From positions 1 to 64,000 of the forward strand of contig DASYYZ010000169.1 of assembly GCA_035946735.1 (NCBI GenBank): a stretch of DNA of 64,000 nt. The letters run 5' to 3'. Position 1 is the stretch's first letter. Every line of letters begins with the position of its first letter. The notes under the pieces were generated by a model. That model searched no databases. It was not told the origin of the DNA and worked only from the letters and a program-made list of their open reading frames with translations. A program made the position numbers and the translations under genes. This DNA is from Gp13-AA77 sp035946735. GTDB taxonomy: Bacteria > Acidobacteriota > Terriglobia > UBA7540. Below are positions 51,704-61,295 of this stretch, piece by piece.

Positions 51704-52450
51704 GTGAGCCAAGAAAATGTTAACGCAAATACCGGTCTCGGCCGGCGTGAAATGCTGCGTCGCCTGATGGCCGGCGCGGGTGCGGCCGGAGCCGCGTCGG
51801 CTTTGCCACTCGCAGCGCATGGTGCCGCCACAGGAACCGCCGCGGCCGCAGGGCACCAAGCCGAATCATCATCCACGATTGCTCCCGGCATGTCCCTCGG
51901 AACGGCTGAACCGCCCGACCCGAGCCTGAGCGCCGCCGACTGGAAACCGAAGTTTCTCGACGACCACCAAGCCCAAACTGTACTCACGATTGGAGATCTG
52001 CTGATTCCCGCCACGGATACTCCGGGCGCGCGAGCTGCCCAGGTGGACCGGTTCATCGACCTGCTCCTCGGTACCGACGCGCCTGGCACCGGCGAAGAGA
52101 TTGGGGGCGCCGATTTCCCTGACCTCCTTTTGCGCCGTGGCAGTCTGGAGGCACGGAAGCAGTATGTAGAGGCCTTGAACTGGCTCGACGGCCACTGCTT
52201 GTCGCAACACGGTCAGCCTTTCACGGGCCTCGATCAACCGCAGCAGGAAGCGGTGCTCGATGCCCTCACGCGCTCAGGCCGAGTGCCGGAACTTGGTCCA
52301 GGCCGGGACCATTTCGCTCTCATCAAGGGCTCGATCATTGCCGCTTACTACAGCTCGGAGGTCGGCACGCTTCAGGAACTGAAGTATCAGAAAAATCCCT
52401 ACCAGCCGGCGATGCCGGGGTGCGAACATCCGGAGCACGGGGGGCAGTAA
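51704..52450 (+). CDS. Gluconate 2-dehydrogenase subunit 3 family protein (Tat carrier subunit)
   Basis: 248 aa from GTG at 51704, with GAAGGGAG upstream. The Tat signal is GRREMLRRLMAGAGAAGAASALPLAA. The domain (FLDDHQAQTVLTIGDLLIPATDTPGA, RVDRFIDLLLG type, FTGLDQPQQEAVLDAL, and FALIKGSIIAAYYSSEVG) is the small-subunit family that guides GMC dehydrogenases through Tat. It faces the GMC gene across a divergent promoter region, supporting a heterodimer. No cytochrome c partner is encoded nearby. Confidence 0.88.
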   Translation: MSQENVNANTGLGRREMLRRLMAGAGAAGAASALPLAAHGAATGTAAAAGHQAESSSTIAPGMSLGTAEPPDPSLSAADWKPKFLDDHQAQTVLTIGDLLIPATDTPGARAAQVDRFIDLLLGTDAPGTGEEIGGADFPDLLLRRGSLEARKQYVEALNWLDGHCLSQHGQPFTGLDQPQQEAVLDALTRSGRVPELGPGRDHFALIKGSIIAAYYSSEVGTLQELKYQKNPYQPAMPGCEHPEHGGQ

Positions 52451-52679
52451 GGAAAGACCTTAGCGACGGCGAGCTTCCGTGTCGAACGAGTAGGATTAAT
52501 TCCTTAAATTGTATCGCTTATACCAGTTTCAGTAGTCGAGTCTGCGAATCAGGAATTTGACTCGCAAACAGCAGAAATCATTAGGACTATTTCGATCCTG
52601 GCGGTGCTAGACTGGAAGGGAGCGTGCTCGCAGTCACGCTTTAGCTCCCGAATTAGGGGCTGCGCCTAACTGTCCACGT

Positions 52680-55508
52680 ATGACGCCGAGGCCCATTTTC
52701 CGGTTTACCACGGTCTTCGCGACTGTGCTCACCTTCGCACTCGTCGTGTGCGGATACCTCAACATCCGGCAACAGATCACCTACCGCCTCCCGAGCGATG
52801 GCGTAGCCTGGGTGGATTCAAATTCCGTGGTACGCGCCTGGAAGGTGACTCCGGGGGGCGCGGCCGAAGTGGCAGGCATCCGTCCCGGAGACGCGCTGAA
52901 GAGCGTTCGCGGCGCACCCGTCCCGAATGCCGCTGCAATCTCCCGCCTGGTGTTTGATTCCAGGGTCGGCTCGAAGCTGAGCTATCAAGTCGAACGCGGT
53001 GGCCAGCTCTTGGAGGTGCCTGTCACGATCGAGCGTGAGCACGACCCTTACTCGGCGCGCGCCTATCTCGACTTCGTTGGACTGATCTACCTGTTTGTGG
53101 GCGCCTTTATCCTGTTCAAGCGCTGGACGGCGCCCAAATCAGTGCATTTTTATCTCTTCTGCCTCACATCCTTCGCCCTGTATACGCTTCACTACACGGG
53201 CAAGCTGAACTCGTTCGATCAGACCGTTTACTGGCTGAATGTCGCGGCCACCATCCTGCAACCGGCGATCTTCCTGCACTTCTGCCTTACTTTTCCGAAA
53301 GCCACTCCGGCCTTCAGGCAACGCCCTTGGCTGGCATCGCTGTTGTATACGCCCGGACTCATCCTCGGAGCTTTTCACGTTCTGGCCTTCACCGGCGCCT
53401 CAAGTTCATTGCGGGCCGCGCTGTGGCTGGCCGATCGGATGGAGTATTTTTACTTCGCCGCTTTCTTCATCCTGGGCGGCGCCATCCTGGAACGCTCTTA
53501 CCGGCAGACTCGAATCCCGCTGCGCAAACAGCAATTGAAATGGGTGACTCGGGGTACGTACATCGCCATGGCCCCGTTCGCCTTGCTGTACGCGATTCCT
53601 TACTTCTTCGGGGTCGTTCAGCCCTGGATGCGGGTGTCGGCGCTGACTCTGATTTTCCTGCCGGTCGCCTTCGGCTACGCCCTGGTCCGCTACCGGCTGA
53701 TGGACGTCGACATCATCTTCAGGCGCGGTGTTGCCTACGGTTTGGCCACGGCCACCATCCTGGGAGTTTATTTCGCGGTCGTCGGCCTTTTCGCCGATTA
53801 TTTCCGCAGCCAGGTTCACGATCTCGGCCGCGGCGGCTGGATTGTGGCTCTGATGGTAACGGCCGTCCTCTTCCAGCCGTTTGTGAACTGGATCCAGGCG
53901 CGACTCAATCGCTTCTTCAACCCCGAGCGTTATAACTATCGCCGCACCTTGTTGGATTTTGCCCGCCAGCTTACCGGTGAATTGCGTGTGGATCGCCTGC
54001 TCGACCAGGTGACGGAGCGCCTCGCGGAAACGCTCGATGTGGAGCGAGTGGCGGTGATTCTGCTTTCAGCCGACGGCCCCCGCAATCAGATGGTCCTGGC
54101 GTCAGCCCGCGGGCTTACGGCGCCCGCCTCGCCCGACTGGAGTTTCCTCGACCCGGAACGCAGCGAGTTCAACAAAGGATATCTGTTCTTCGAATCCGTC
54201 CGGAACGCTTTAGGAATGTCGTCCGGCGCCCAAGCGACGATCGAAGAGCTTGATCTGCACTACTACCTTCCGTTCCGCGTCAAGGAAAGGACTCTCGGCT
54301 ATCTCGGACTGGGCAAGACCCGGCAGGGTGACTATCTCTCGAGCGAAGACGTGGATTTGCTGCAGACCATCGCGGGCTACGTCAGCATTGCGCTCGAGAA
54401 CGCGCGCCTCTATGGATCGCTGGAGCAGCAGGCGCGCGAGCAACGGGCTCTGCGCGACTACAGCGAGAGCATCATCGAGTCCATCAGCGCCGGGGTGCTT
54501 TCCTTGGATCTCGAGGGCAGGATCGGATCGTGGAATTCGGCCATGGAAAAGCTTTATGGGTTGCCGCGCGCGCAGACCGTCGGCCGCCGCCTCGGTGAAG
54601 TGTTCCCGGCGGAGCTTTTGGCTGAACTTCCGGCAGACGCCGGGGCTCCGGAAGGGCATTCGCTTTACAAATTCCGGCTGACAACGCCGGAACTGAGGGA
54701 ACTCGTAGTCAACATTTCCGCTGCGCCTCTTGTGGACCTCGGCGGCAGCCGGGTGATCGGCCGTCTGCTGATCTTCAACGATCTGACGGAGCGCGTGAGC
54801 CTCGAGGATCAGTTGGTGCAGGCCGAAAAGCTCTCCTCCATCGGATTGCTGGCGGCCGGCGTTGCGCACGAGGTGAACACGCCGCTCGCCGTGATTGCAT
54901 CGCAAGGACAGATGCTGCTGCGCCAGTCGTCACCGGAAGACCCGCACGCGCGCACCGTGGAAAAGATTGTCAAGCAGGCGTTTCGAGCCTCGGAAATCGT
55001 CAATAGCCTGCTGAAGTTCTCGCGGGTGAGCGGAAGCGAGTTTGCGGAGCTGGATCTCAACCATGTGATCCAGGAAACGCTGTCGCTGGTGGAGCCGATG
55101 CTCAAGACCTCGCGGGTATCATTGAACCTACAGCTTGCCTCGGAGCTTCCGGCCGTCTGGGGCAATGCCGGCAAGCTGCAGCAGGTGTTCATGAATCTGC
55201 TCGTGAACGCGCGCGATGCCATGCCGAGGGGCGGCGAGCTTACTCTGGTCACGGAGCGTGAGGACTCGGTGGTGCGGGCCGAGGTGTGCGACACCGGAAT
55301 TGGTATTCCCGCCGATCATCTCGCGAAAATCTTCGATCCCTTTTTCACCACCAAAGCCAAGAATCGGGGTACGGGACTTGGGCTGGCCGTGAGCTACGGC
55401 ATTATCCGTGAACACGGAGGCAACGTGGCAGTGGAGAGCCGCCCCGGTCACGGAAGCGTCTTCCGGCTGGAATTCCCCTCGTTGAAGAAGGCTGTGCATG
55501 CCGCCTAA
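52680..55508 (+). CDS. Membrane sensor histidine kinase: PDZ, membrane helices, GAF, PAS, HisKA, HATPase
   Basis: 942 aa. One N-terminal helix, then a PDZ domain (about 40-120, VTPGGAAEVAGIRPGDALKSV), about seven or eight helices (130-400), GAF (about 430-575), PAS (about 590-700), HisKA with H730 (AGVAHEVNTPLA) and HATPase with N843, DTGIGI and GTGLGLAVSYGI. The PDZ lies outside the membrane and may sense unfolded or processed envelope peptides. The stop overlaps the next response-regulator gene by 11 bases, so the pair is a coupled two-component system. The 229 bases upstream hold its promoter. Confidence 0.92.
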   Translation: MTPRPIFRFTTVFATVLTFALVVCGYLNIRQQITYRLPSDGVAWVDSNSVVRAWKVTPGGAAEVAGIRPGDALKSVRGAPVPNAAAISRLVFDSRVGSKLSYQVERGGQLLEVPVTIEREHDPYSARAYLDFVGLIYLFVGAFILFKRWTAPKSVHFYLFCLTSFALYTLHYTGKLNSFDQTVYWLNVAATILQPAIFLHFCLTFPKATPAFRQRPWLASLLYTPGLILGAFHVLAFTGASSSLRAALWLADRMEYFYFAAFFILGGAILERSYRQTRIPLRKQQLKWVTRGTYIAMAPFALLYAIPYFFGVVQPWMRVSALTLIFLPVAFGYALVRYRLMDVDIIFRRGVAYGLATATILGVYFAVVGLFADYFRSQVHDLGRGGWIVALMVTAVLFQPFVNWIQARLNRFFNPERYNYRRTLLDFARQLTGELRVDRLLDQVTERLAETLDVERVAVILLSADGPRNQMVLASARGLTAPASPDWSFLDPERSEFNKGYLFFESVRNALGMSSGAQATIEELDLHYYLPFRVKERTLGYLGLGKTRQGDYLSSEDVDLLQTIAGYVSIALENARLYGSLEQQAREQRALRDYSESIIESISAGVLSLDLEGRIGSWNSAMEKLYGLPRAQTVGRRLGEVFPAELLAELPADAGAPEGHSLYKFRLTTPELRELVVNISAAPLVDLGGSRVIGRLLIFNDLTERVSLEDQLVQAEKLSSIGLLAAGVAHEVNTPLAVIASQGQMLLRQSSPEDPHARTVEKIVKQAFRASEIVNSLLKFSRVSGSEFAELDLNHVIQETLSLVEPMLKTSRVSLNLQLASELPAVWGNAGKLQQVFMNLLVNARDAMPRGGELTLVTEREDSVVRAEVCDTGIGIPADHLAKIFDPFFTTKAKNRGTGLGLAVSYGIIREHGGNVAVESRPGHGSVFRLEFPSLKKAVHAA

Positions 55509-56886
55509 GGGATCCATTCTGATTGTCGACGATGAGCCGGAGGTGCGGGAAAGCCTAGAAGAGCTGCTGGGCTCGGAAGGCTACGCGGTGGACTCGGCCT
55601 CGACCGCGGAAGAAGGCATGAAGCGGCACACCGAGGGAAACTTTGATCTTGCTTTGGTCGATGTCAACCTGCCTGACTCGAGCGGCCTCGATCTGCTCAA
55701 GAGCCTGAAGCGCGAGAGCCCGGACACCGGCGTCATCATGATCACCGCCTACGACTCCAGCCGGACGGCCTTCCAGGCTTCGAAGGAGGGCGCCGAGAGC
55801 TACGTCACCAAACCGTGGGATAACGAGAAGTTGCTGCTGGAAGTCCGCAACCTGCTCGACAAGACGCGTCTGAAGGAAGAGAACGTGCAGTTGCGGCGCG
55901 CGCTTAAGCGCTTTGGCCTGCCGGGCATCATCGGCAAGAGCGAGCCCATGCAAAGGGTGTTCGATCTGATCACCCAGGTGGCCCGCAGCCGCACTACGGT
56001 CCTGATTCAGGGCGAGAGCGGAACGGGCAAGGAACTGGTGGCCAAGACCATCCATGCCACCAGCCCTCGCGTGGACCGGCCTTTCGTTCCGGTGAATTCA
56101 GGGTCGCTGCCTGCCGATCTGCTGGAGAGCACGCTCTTCGGCCACGTAAAGGGCGCATTTACATCGGCCGTTGCCGCCAAACGCGGTCTGTTCGAAGTGG
56201 CTGACCAGGGCACCATCTTTTTCGACGAGATCGGAACGGTGGGCGTGGAGACCCAGGCCAAACTCCTGCGCGTGATCCAGGAGCGCGAGTTCATGCGCCT
56301 GGGCGGCACCGAAACGATCAAGGTGGATGTGCGAATACTGGCGGCCACCAATGACGATCTGCGCCGGCTCGTGCAGGAAAACAAGTTTCGCGAAGATCTT
56401 TTCTACCGGCTCAACGTCATCCCTTTGCGCTTGCCGGCCCTGCGTGAGCGCCGTGAGGACATCCCCCTGCTGTTGGATCACTTCCTCTCTAAGTATGCCA
56501 AGGAAAATGGCCGCGGCGAAATGCGCTTTGCGCCCGAGGCCCTGAAACTGCTGATGGATTACGACTGGCCGGGCAACGTGCGCGAGCTTGAAAACGCCGT
56601 GGAGCGGGCCGTGGTGCTCTCTTCCGGAGCCCTGCTGGAAGCCGGCCTTCTGCCCGAGCAGATCTCATCCAACGGCAACTACGGAGGCTCGATGGCTAGC
56701 CTCCACGAACTCGCGGGAAGGTCGCTCTTCGAGATGGCGGAGAACTACGAGCGGCACATCATCCTGGAAATGCTTTCACAATCCAACTGGAGCCAGACCG
56801 AGGCCGCCGAGCGCCTGCGCATTCCCCTCTCCACACTGAACCAGAAGATCAAGCGGCTTCAAATCGACCCGAAACGCCGCCGATAA
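55498..56886 (+). CDS. NtrC-family sigma-54 response regulator with GAFTSA loop
   Basis: 462 aa. Receiver domain (DDE 11-13, D55, K105), AAA+ domain with GESGTGKE (172-179), Walker B FFDEIG (241-246) and a Fis-type HTH at the C-terminus (WSQTEAAERLRIPLSTLNQKIKRL). The sigma-54 contact loop reads GAFTSA (219-224) rather than GAFTGA; in my recollection this variant is common in Acidobacteriota. It is the cognate partner of the PDZ kinase by the 11-base overlap. Target promoters are unknown. Confidence 0.93.
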   Translation: MPPKGSILIVDDEPEVRESLEELLGSEGYAVDSASTAEEGMKRHTEGNFDLALVDVNLPDSSGLDLLKSLKRESPDTGVIMITAYDSSRTAFQASKEGAESYVTKPWDNEKLLLEVRNLLDKTRLKEENVQLRRALKRFGLPGIIGKSEPMQRVFDLITQVARSRTTVLIQGESGTGKELVAKTIHATSPRVDRPFVPVNSGSLPADLLESTLFGHVKGAFTSAVAAKRGLFEVADQGTIFFDEIGTVGVETQAKLLRVIQEREFMRLGGTETIKVDVRILAATNDDLRRLVQENKFREDLFYRLNVIPLRLPALRERREDIPLLLDHFLSKYAKENGRGEMRFAPEALKLLMDYDWPGNVRELENAVERAVVLSSGALLEAGLLPEQISSNGNYGGSMASLHELAGRSLFEMAENYERHIILEMLSQSNWSQTEAAERLRIPLSTLNQKIKRLQIDPKRRR

Positions 56887-56948
56887 CATTGATTTGAGCG
56901 CCCCGGGTTCGCGCCCGCGACCCTATGGGACCCACCACCTCACGCCTT

Positions 56949-59618
56949 TTACATCACGCTCATGGGATCCATATCGATCATGACGCTGGCCGGCGGGACG
57001 CGCTCGGCCTGGCAATAATCCGCAAGCCCGATCAGCAGGCGGCTGAGTTCTGCGCGGGAAGCCGCTTTGATGAGAAACTGAATGCGATGCCGCCCCTGAA
57101 TTCGCGCGAGCGGGGCCGGCCCCGGACCGAGCACACGAAACCGGCCCCCGGTGGCAGGCGTGACGCTCGGCGCGTATAAACGGGCATGGCCATTCGATCC
57201 CGAGGCGGTCGCCGCGATACTGAGACCAATCTCACGATTAAGACTGTCATCACCCGCGGCCGCGTTGCCGGCAGGTTCCGAATCATTCGGGGAACCGGAC
57301 GTGGCGCGCTTCAGGTAGCGGTCGATTTGCTTGGCCACGCTGGCGGCGCGCTCGAGATCCTTGTGCTGCGCCACGATGTGGGCCAGAGCGTAGACGGGGG
57401 GATAACGCATCATGCGGCGGAAGCGCATCTCTTTGGCAAAGAATCCCTCATAGTTCTGCTCCGCGGCCAGCCGGATCGAGTAGTGCTCCGGGTAGAAGGT
57501 CTGCACCAGGACCCGTCCCGGCGCGTCACCGCGCCCGGCGCGCCCGGCCACTTGGGTGAAAAGCTGAAACGTGCGCTCGGCGGAACGAAAATCCGCCAGG
57601 CGCAGGCCATGATCGGCCGAGACCACGCCCACCAGAGTCACCCCGGGAAAGTCGTGCCCCTTGGAGATCAGTTGTGTACCGATCAGGATGTCGATCTCGC
57701 CCCGGCGAAAGGCGCCGAGCACGCGCTCATAGTGCCCCGGGCGGCGCGCCACATCACGGTCAAGGCGTTCCACTCGCGCTCTCGGAAACAGCTCCCGAAA
57801 CTTATCCTCAATCCTCTCCGTGCCCTCGCCGACGTAGTGAATAAACTCGCTTCCACAGGCCGGACACTTCTGCGGGACCGGGGTGGAATACCCGCAATAG
57901 TGGCAGACGCAGCGGTGTTCCTTGCGATGGTAGGTAAGCGAGATCGAGCAGTTCACGCATCCCGGACTCTCACCGCAACTGCGGCAGAGCAAAAACCAGG
58001 AATACCCTCGCCGGTTGAGCAGGATGATCGTCTGGGCGCGGCGGGCAAGTTGCGTTTCGATCTCGGTATGAAGGCGGCGCGAGACCGGAATCTTGCTGAA
58101 GGTCTGGCGGAATTCGGCGCGCATGTCGACGATCTCGACCGACGCCAGAGGCCGCCCGGCCACGCGCTCTTCGAGCCTCAGCAGCGTATACTTACCGCGC
58201 TCCGTGTTCCAGTAAGACTCGAGCGATGGCGTCGCCGATCCCAAAAGGCACAGCGCCCCCGCCAATCGCGCCCGCACCACCGCCACGTCGCGCCCGTGAT
58301 AGCGCGGCGTTTCGTCCTGCTTGTAACTGGAATCATGCTCCTCATCCACGATCACCAGGCCCAGGTTCGGGAGTGGAGCAAAGATGGCGGAACGCGTCCC
58401 CAGCACCACTCTCGCTTCGCCGCGCGCCGCCCGCCACCAGGCCTGATGACGCTCTCCGCGGGCGAGGCCGCTGTGCAGCACGACGGCGTTGGTTCCGAAA
58501 CGCGACTGAAACAGCGTCCGTACGGCGGGCGTCAAGGCGATTTCGGGGACCATCATCAGGGCTGTGCGCCCGGTTCCCAGCACTAGCGTAATCAGCCGCA
58601 GGTAGACTTCCGTTTTGCCGCTGCCGGTAACGCCGTGCAGCAGCACCGTGCTGAATTTGCCGGTCTTGAGCCGCTTTGAGAGATCGTCAAGCGCTTTTGA
58701 CTGCGCGGGTGTGAGTTGGAAAGGCTCAGTGGTGTCAGCCTCCGCCAGGCTACGCGCTGCCTCATCCCGCGTCGTGGCCGCTGGAGCGCCAAACGCGGAA
58801 CGATCCTCAATCTTGACCAGGCCTGCCTCCTCAAGGCTTTTCAAATGCGCCAGCGACCCGCGCGTCTGCTTAAGCAGCGGCCGATGGTCCTGTCCGTCGG
58901 AGGCTTCAGCTCCCTCGCGCTTCCCGGAATCGCCGGCAAGCGCGTCGAGGATGCGCCGAGCTACCCGCGACAGCTTGGGCAAGTGCTCCGGCAGTGGGCC
59001 TGCGAGGCGCACAGCCAGCAACTTCCTGCGCGCCTGCTTCTCCTCAACTCGGTGCGGTTCAGCCCATCCTTCCTGCTGTACCCGCTGCACGAGATCGGCT
59101 CCGAATCGGCGGCGGGCCGCATCGAGCCCGAGCGCGCCACGGGCAAGCGCCCGGAGCAGCTCTAGTTCAGGATTCGCCGGCATCACACCTGCAGTATCGT
59201 CCGGCTGGGGGGCGCTTGCCTCGCCAGCGCTCAACAGTATTTCGATCCGCCTGCGGCCCGCCTCGGTGATCTCCAGCCGCTCGATGCGCCGGGTCTCTTT
59301 GAGAAGCGGCAGCATTGACCGGAAGACTTCGCCCACCGGGGCCACGTAATATTCGGCAATCCAGATACCGAGAGTCAGGAGTTCCGGCGACAGCAGCGGC
59401 TCGGGGTCGACCACTTCGATGATGTCGCGCGCCTTCACTCCGGCGGCCATCTGCGCCACCGGTTCCAACACGATTCCCTGAGCCCGGCGATTGCCGAGCG
59501 GTACAAACACGCGCTGGCCTGCACGCACCTCGAGCCGCTCGGGTACGCGATAGGTGAGCGGCCGGGGGAGAGCCGCCATCACCGCCACGTCCACCAGATT
59601 TTCTTTTTGGGCGCGCAT
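56949..59618 (-). CDS. priA: Primosomal protein N' (replication restart helicase PriA)
   Basis: 889 aa, somewhat longer than the usual 730-820. The N-terminal 3'-DNA-binding domain is YRVPERLEVRAGQRVFVPLGNRRAQGIV. Helicase motifs: VLLHGVTGSGKTEVYLRL, VIVDEEHDSSYKQDETPRYHGRDVAVVRA, LGSATPSLES and GTQLISKGHDFPGVTLVGV. The zinc region has CRSCGESPGCVNCSISL, then CHYCGYSTPVPQKCPACGSEF. The extra length is a low-complexity linker near 230-290 and an insertion near 790-830. It reloads the replisome at stalled forks. It is convergent with the NtrC-type gene. Confidence 0.95.
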   Translation of the reverse strand: MRAQKENLVDVAVMAALPRPLTYRVPERLEVRAGQRVFVPLGNRRAQGIVLEPVAQMAAGVKARDIIEVVDPEPLLSPELLTLGIWIAEYYVAPVGEVFRSMLPLLKETRRIERLEITEAGRRRIEILLSAGEASAPQPDDTAGVMPANPELELLRALARGALGLDAARRRFGADLVQRVQQEGWAEPHRVEEKQARRKLLAVRLAGPLPEHLPKLSRVARRILDALAGDSGKREGAEASDGQDHRPLLKQTRGSLAHLKSLEEAGLVKIEDRSAFGAPAATTRDEAARSLAEADTTEPFQLTPAQSKALDDLSKRLKTGKFSTVLLHGVTGSGKTEVYLRLITLVLGTGRTALMMVPEIALTPAVRTLFQSRFGTNAVVLHSGLARGERHQAWWRAARGEARVVLGTRSAIFAPLPNLGLVIVDEEHDSSYKQDETPRYHGRDVAVVRARLAGALCLLGSATPSLESYWNTERGKYTLLRLEERVAGRPLASVEIVDMRAEFRQTFSKIPVSRRLHTEIETQLARRAQTIILLNRRGYSWFLLCRSCGESPGCVNCSISLTYHRKEHRCVCHYCGYSTPVPQKCPACGSEFIHYVGEGTERIEDKFRELFPRARVERLDRDVARRPGHYERVLGAFRRGEIDILIGTQLISKGHDFPGVTLVGVVSADHGLRLADFRSAERTFQLFTQVAGRAGRGDAPGRVLVQTFYPEHYSIRLAAEQNYEGFFAKEMRFRRMMRYPPVYALAHIVAQHKDLERAASVAKQIDRYLKRATSGSPNDSEPAGNAAAGDDSLNREIGLSIAATASGSNGHARLYAPSVTPATGGRFRVLGPGPAPLARIQGRHRIQFLIKAASRAELSRLLIGLADYCQAERVPPASVMIDMDPMSVM

Positions 59619-59785
59619 CCAATTGCATTAAACCAAACCGCATGCCGGAGAGCGAACCGCTCGACTCCGGACTGTGCCTGGGCGTCTCCGTGGTTCGCTC
59701 TGCTTCTCGCAGCTTGCTACGATCAGGGACCCTTTGCCAAGCGCGCTTCTTGCGCGTTCCGGCTGCTTCCGCTAGCCTGAACGAC

Positions 59786-60343
59786 ATGCCACGTTCACTA
59801 TACGATCTTGATCCTGGTTCCCAGACCCCGGAGATCGTGCGCATGATCGTGGAGATTCCCAAGAACTCCATACACAAAATTGAATATAGCGCCGAGTTCG
59901 GGCTGTTTCGGCTTGACCGCACTCTCTATTCTCCGATGCACTACCCCGGCGACTACGGATTTGTCCCCGGAACCATCGCCGACGATGGCGATCCCCTTGA
60001 CGTGCTGTTAATGGCCGAGGAGGGCACCTTTACCGGTTGCCTTCTGGACGTCCGTCCGATCGGAGCGCTCGATATGTCCGACGAGCACGGCCGCGACCAG
60101 AAAATGCTTGCGGTGCCCGATCGTAATCCGCGCTACGATTCGATCCACACCGTCGATCAGGTGTTCCCGCACGTGCGGCGCGAAATCGAGCACTTCTTCA
60201 GCATCTACAAGGAGCTGGAGGTTAATAAGCAAACCGAAGTCTTCGGTTGGCAGGGTCCGCAGGAGGCACGGCGGCTGATCGTAGCCGGCCGGGAACGGTA
60301 TCTGAAAAAAAGAGCCGCGGCCGTCCCGGGGGAGAATCCATGA
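59786..60343 (+). CDS. ppa: Inorganic pyrophosphatase (family I)
   Basis: 185 aa from ATG at 59786; a longer in-frame start at 59642 adds a non-conserved leader. Family I motifs: IEYSAEFGLFRLDRTLYSPMHYPGDYGFVP, then DGDPLDVL with the catalytic aspartates, and DEHGRDQKMLAVPDRNPRY. The enzyme hydrolyses PPi to two phosphates using Mg2+. The C-terminus has the expected FFSIYKELE and a basic end. It is followed by the ZIP transporter gene on the same strand after 85 bp. Confidence 0.96.
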   Translation: MPRSLYDLDPGSQTPEIVRMIVEIPKNSIHKIEYSAEFGLFRLDRTLYSPMHYPGDYGFVPGTIADDGDPLDVLLMAEEGTFTGCLLDVRPIGALDMSDEHGRDQKMLAVPDRNPRYDSIHTVDQVFPHVRREIEHFFSIYKELEVNKQTEVFGWQGPQEARRLIVAGRERYLKKRAAAVPGENP

Positions 60344-60428
60344 GCGCGGTTCGGTCCCTCCCCGCCCGGCACAGACGATCTTCTCGCCGGCGCGCAGGAT
60401 CCGATGGCGCGCCATCTGACGCCACACA

Positions 60429-61157
60429 ATGTCCGCTCTTGTTATCAGCCTTTTGCTCGGCATGTTGGCGGGGCTTGCGAACCTGGCCGGCGCGGCCATT
60501 GTGGCGGCGCGGGCTTGGAGCCGCACCTTCCTAGCCTACTTCATCGCTGTGGGTTCAGGGTTCATGCTGGCCACCGCCCTTGCCGAGATCGTCCCGGAAA
60601 GCCTGCGCCGGGCGCCGGTATCAGGACCGCCCCTCATCCTGGCGGGCTACTTCATCGTTCACTTCTTCGAGCATTCCTGGCCGGCGCACTTCCACTATGG
60701 CGAAGAGACCCACCACGAGCCTTTTAGTAACCGGCATACCGCCTATCTCGCCCTCGGCGGACTGACCATTCACACCTTCTTTGACGGCGTAGCCATCGCC
60801 TCAGGCTTTCTGATCTCGCCCTGGCTTGGCACCGTGATTTTCGGGGCCGTGATTATGCACAATCTGCCTGAGGGTTTCGCGATCGCCTCGGTGATGGCGG
60901 CCGCGCGGCGGACCCGAGCCGCAGGGCTTTGGTCGGCCGCTGCGCTCGGAACCTCAAGATTGGCAGGTATTCTGGTGATGGGATTGGCGCGGCACTGGGT
61001 GAACGAAGGCCTCGCCATCTCCGGGGGCGTGACGCTTTACGTCGCAGCTTCCGACCTCATCCCAGAGGTCAACAAGATGCGCGGAATCCGGATCGCGCTG
61101 GCAGTGGCTTCCGGCGTGGTCCTCGTAATGCTCTTGCGAGCAGCGTTTCCGGACTGA
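60429..61157 (+). CDS. ZIP-family divalent metal transporter
   Basis: 242 aa, about eight helices. The metal-site helices are HTFFDGVAIASGFL (helix 4) and HNLPEGFAIASVMAAARR (helix 5), with conserved His, Asp, Asn and Glu. A short His-rich loop (HFHYGEETHHEP) precedes them. ZIP proteins move Zn2+, Fe2+ or Mn2+ into the cytoplasm. Metal specificity cannot be read. An SD-like sequence is not obvious; the gene may depend on transcription from the ppa side. Confidence 0.9.
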   Translation: MSALVISLLLGMLAGLANLAGAAIVAARAWSRTFLAYFIAVGSGFMLATALAEIVPESLRRAPVSGPPLILAGYFIVHFFEHSWPAHFHYGEETHHEPFSNRHTAYLALGGLTIHTFFDGVAIASGFLISPWLGTVIFGAVIMHNLPEGFAIASVMAAARRTRAAGLWSAAALGTSRLAGILVMGLARHWVNEGLAISGGVTLYVAASDLIPEVNKMRGIRIALAVASGVVLVMLLRAAFPD

Positions 61158-61222
61158 AAAACGCGGGGTTGGGAGTTGAGGCCAGATTTATTGAGCATCG
61201 CAAATAGAGTGACGACCGCCGC

Positions 61223-61273
61223 TGTAGCGCCGGTGCGACCGGCGTCTTTCGCCGCTCATAGAGCGGCGCTACA
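61223..61273. repeat. TGTAGCG...CGCTACA palindromic repeat, third example
   Basis: TGTAGCGCCGGTGCGACCGG and GCCGCTCATAGAGCGGCGCTACA form nested inverted repeats. The ends match the elements at 20707 and 36658. It lies just upstream of the TPR gene start. Confidence 0.7.
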
Positions 61274-61295
61274 GGGAATGACGCCGAATGTTAGA

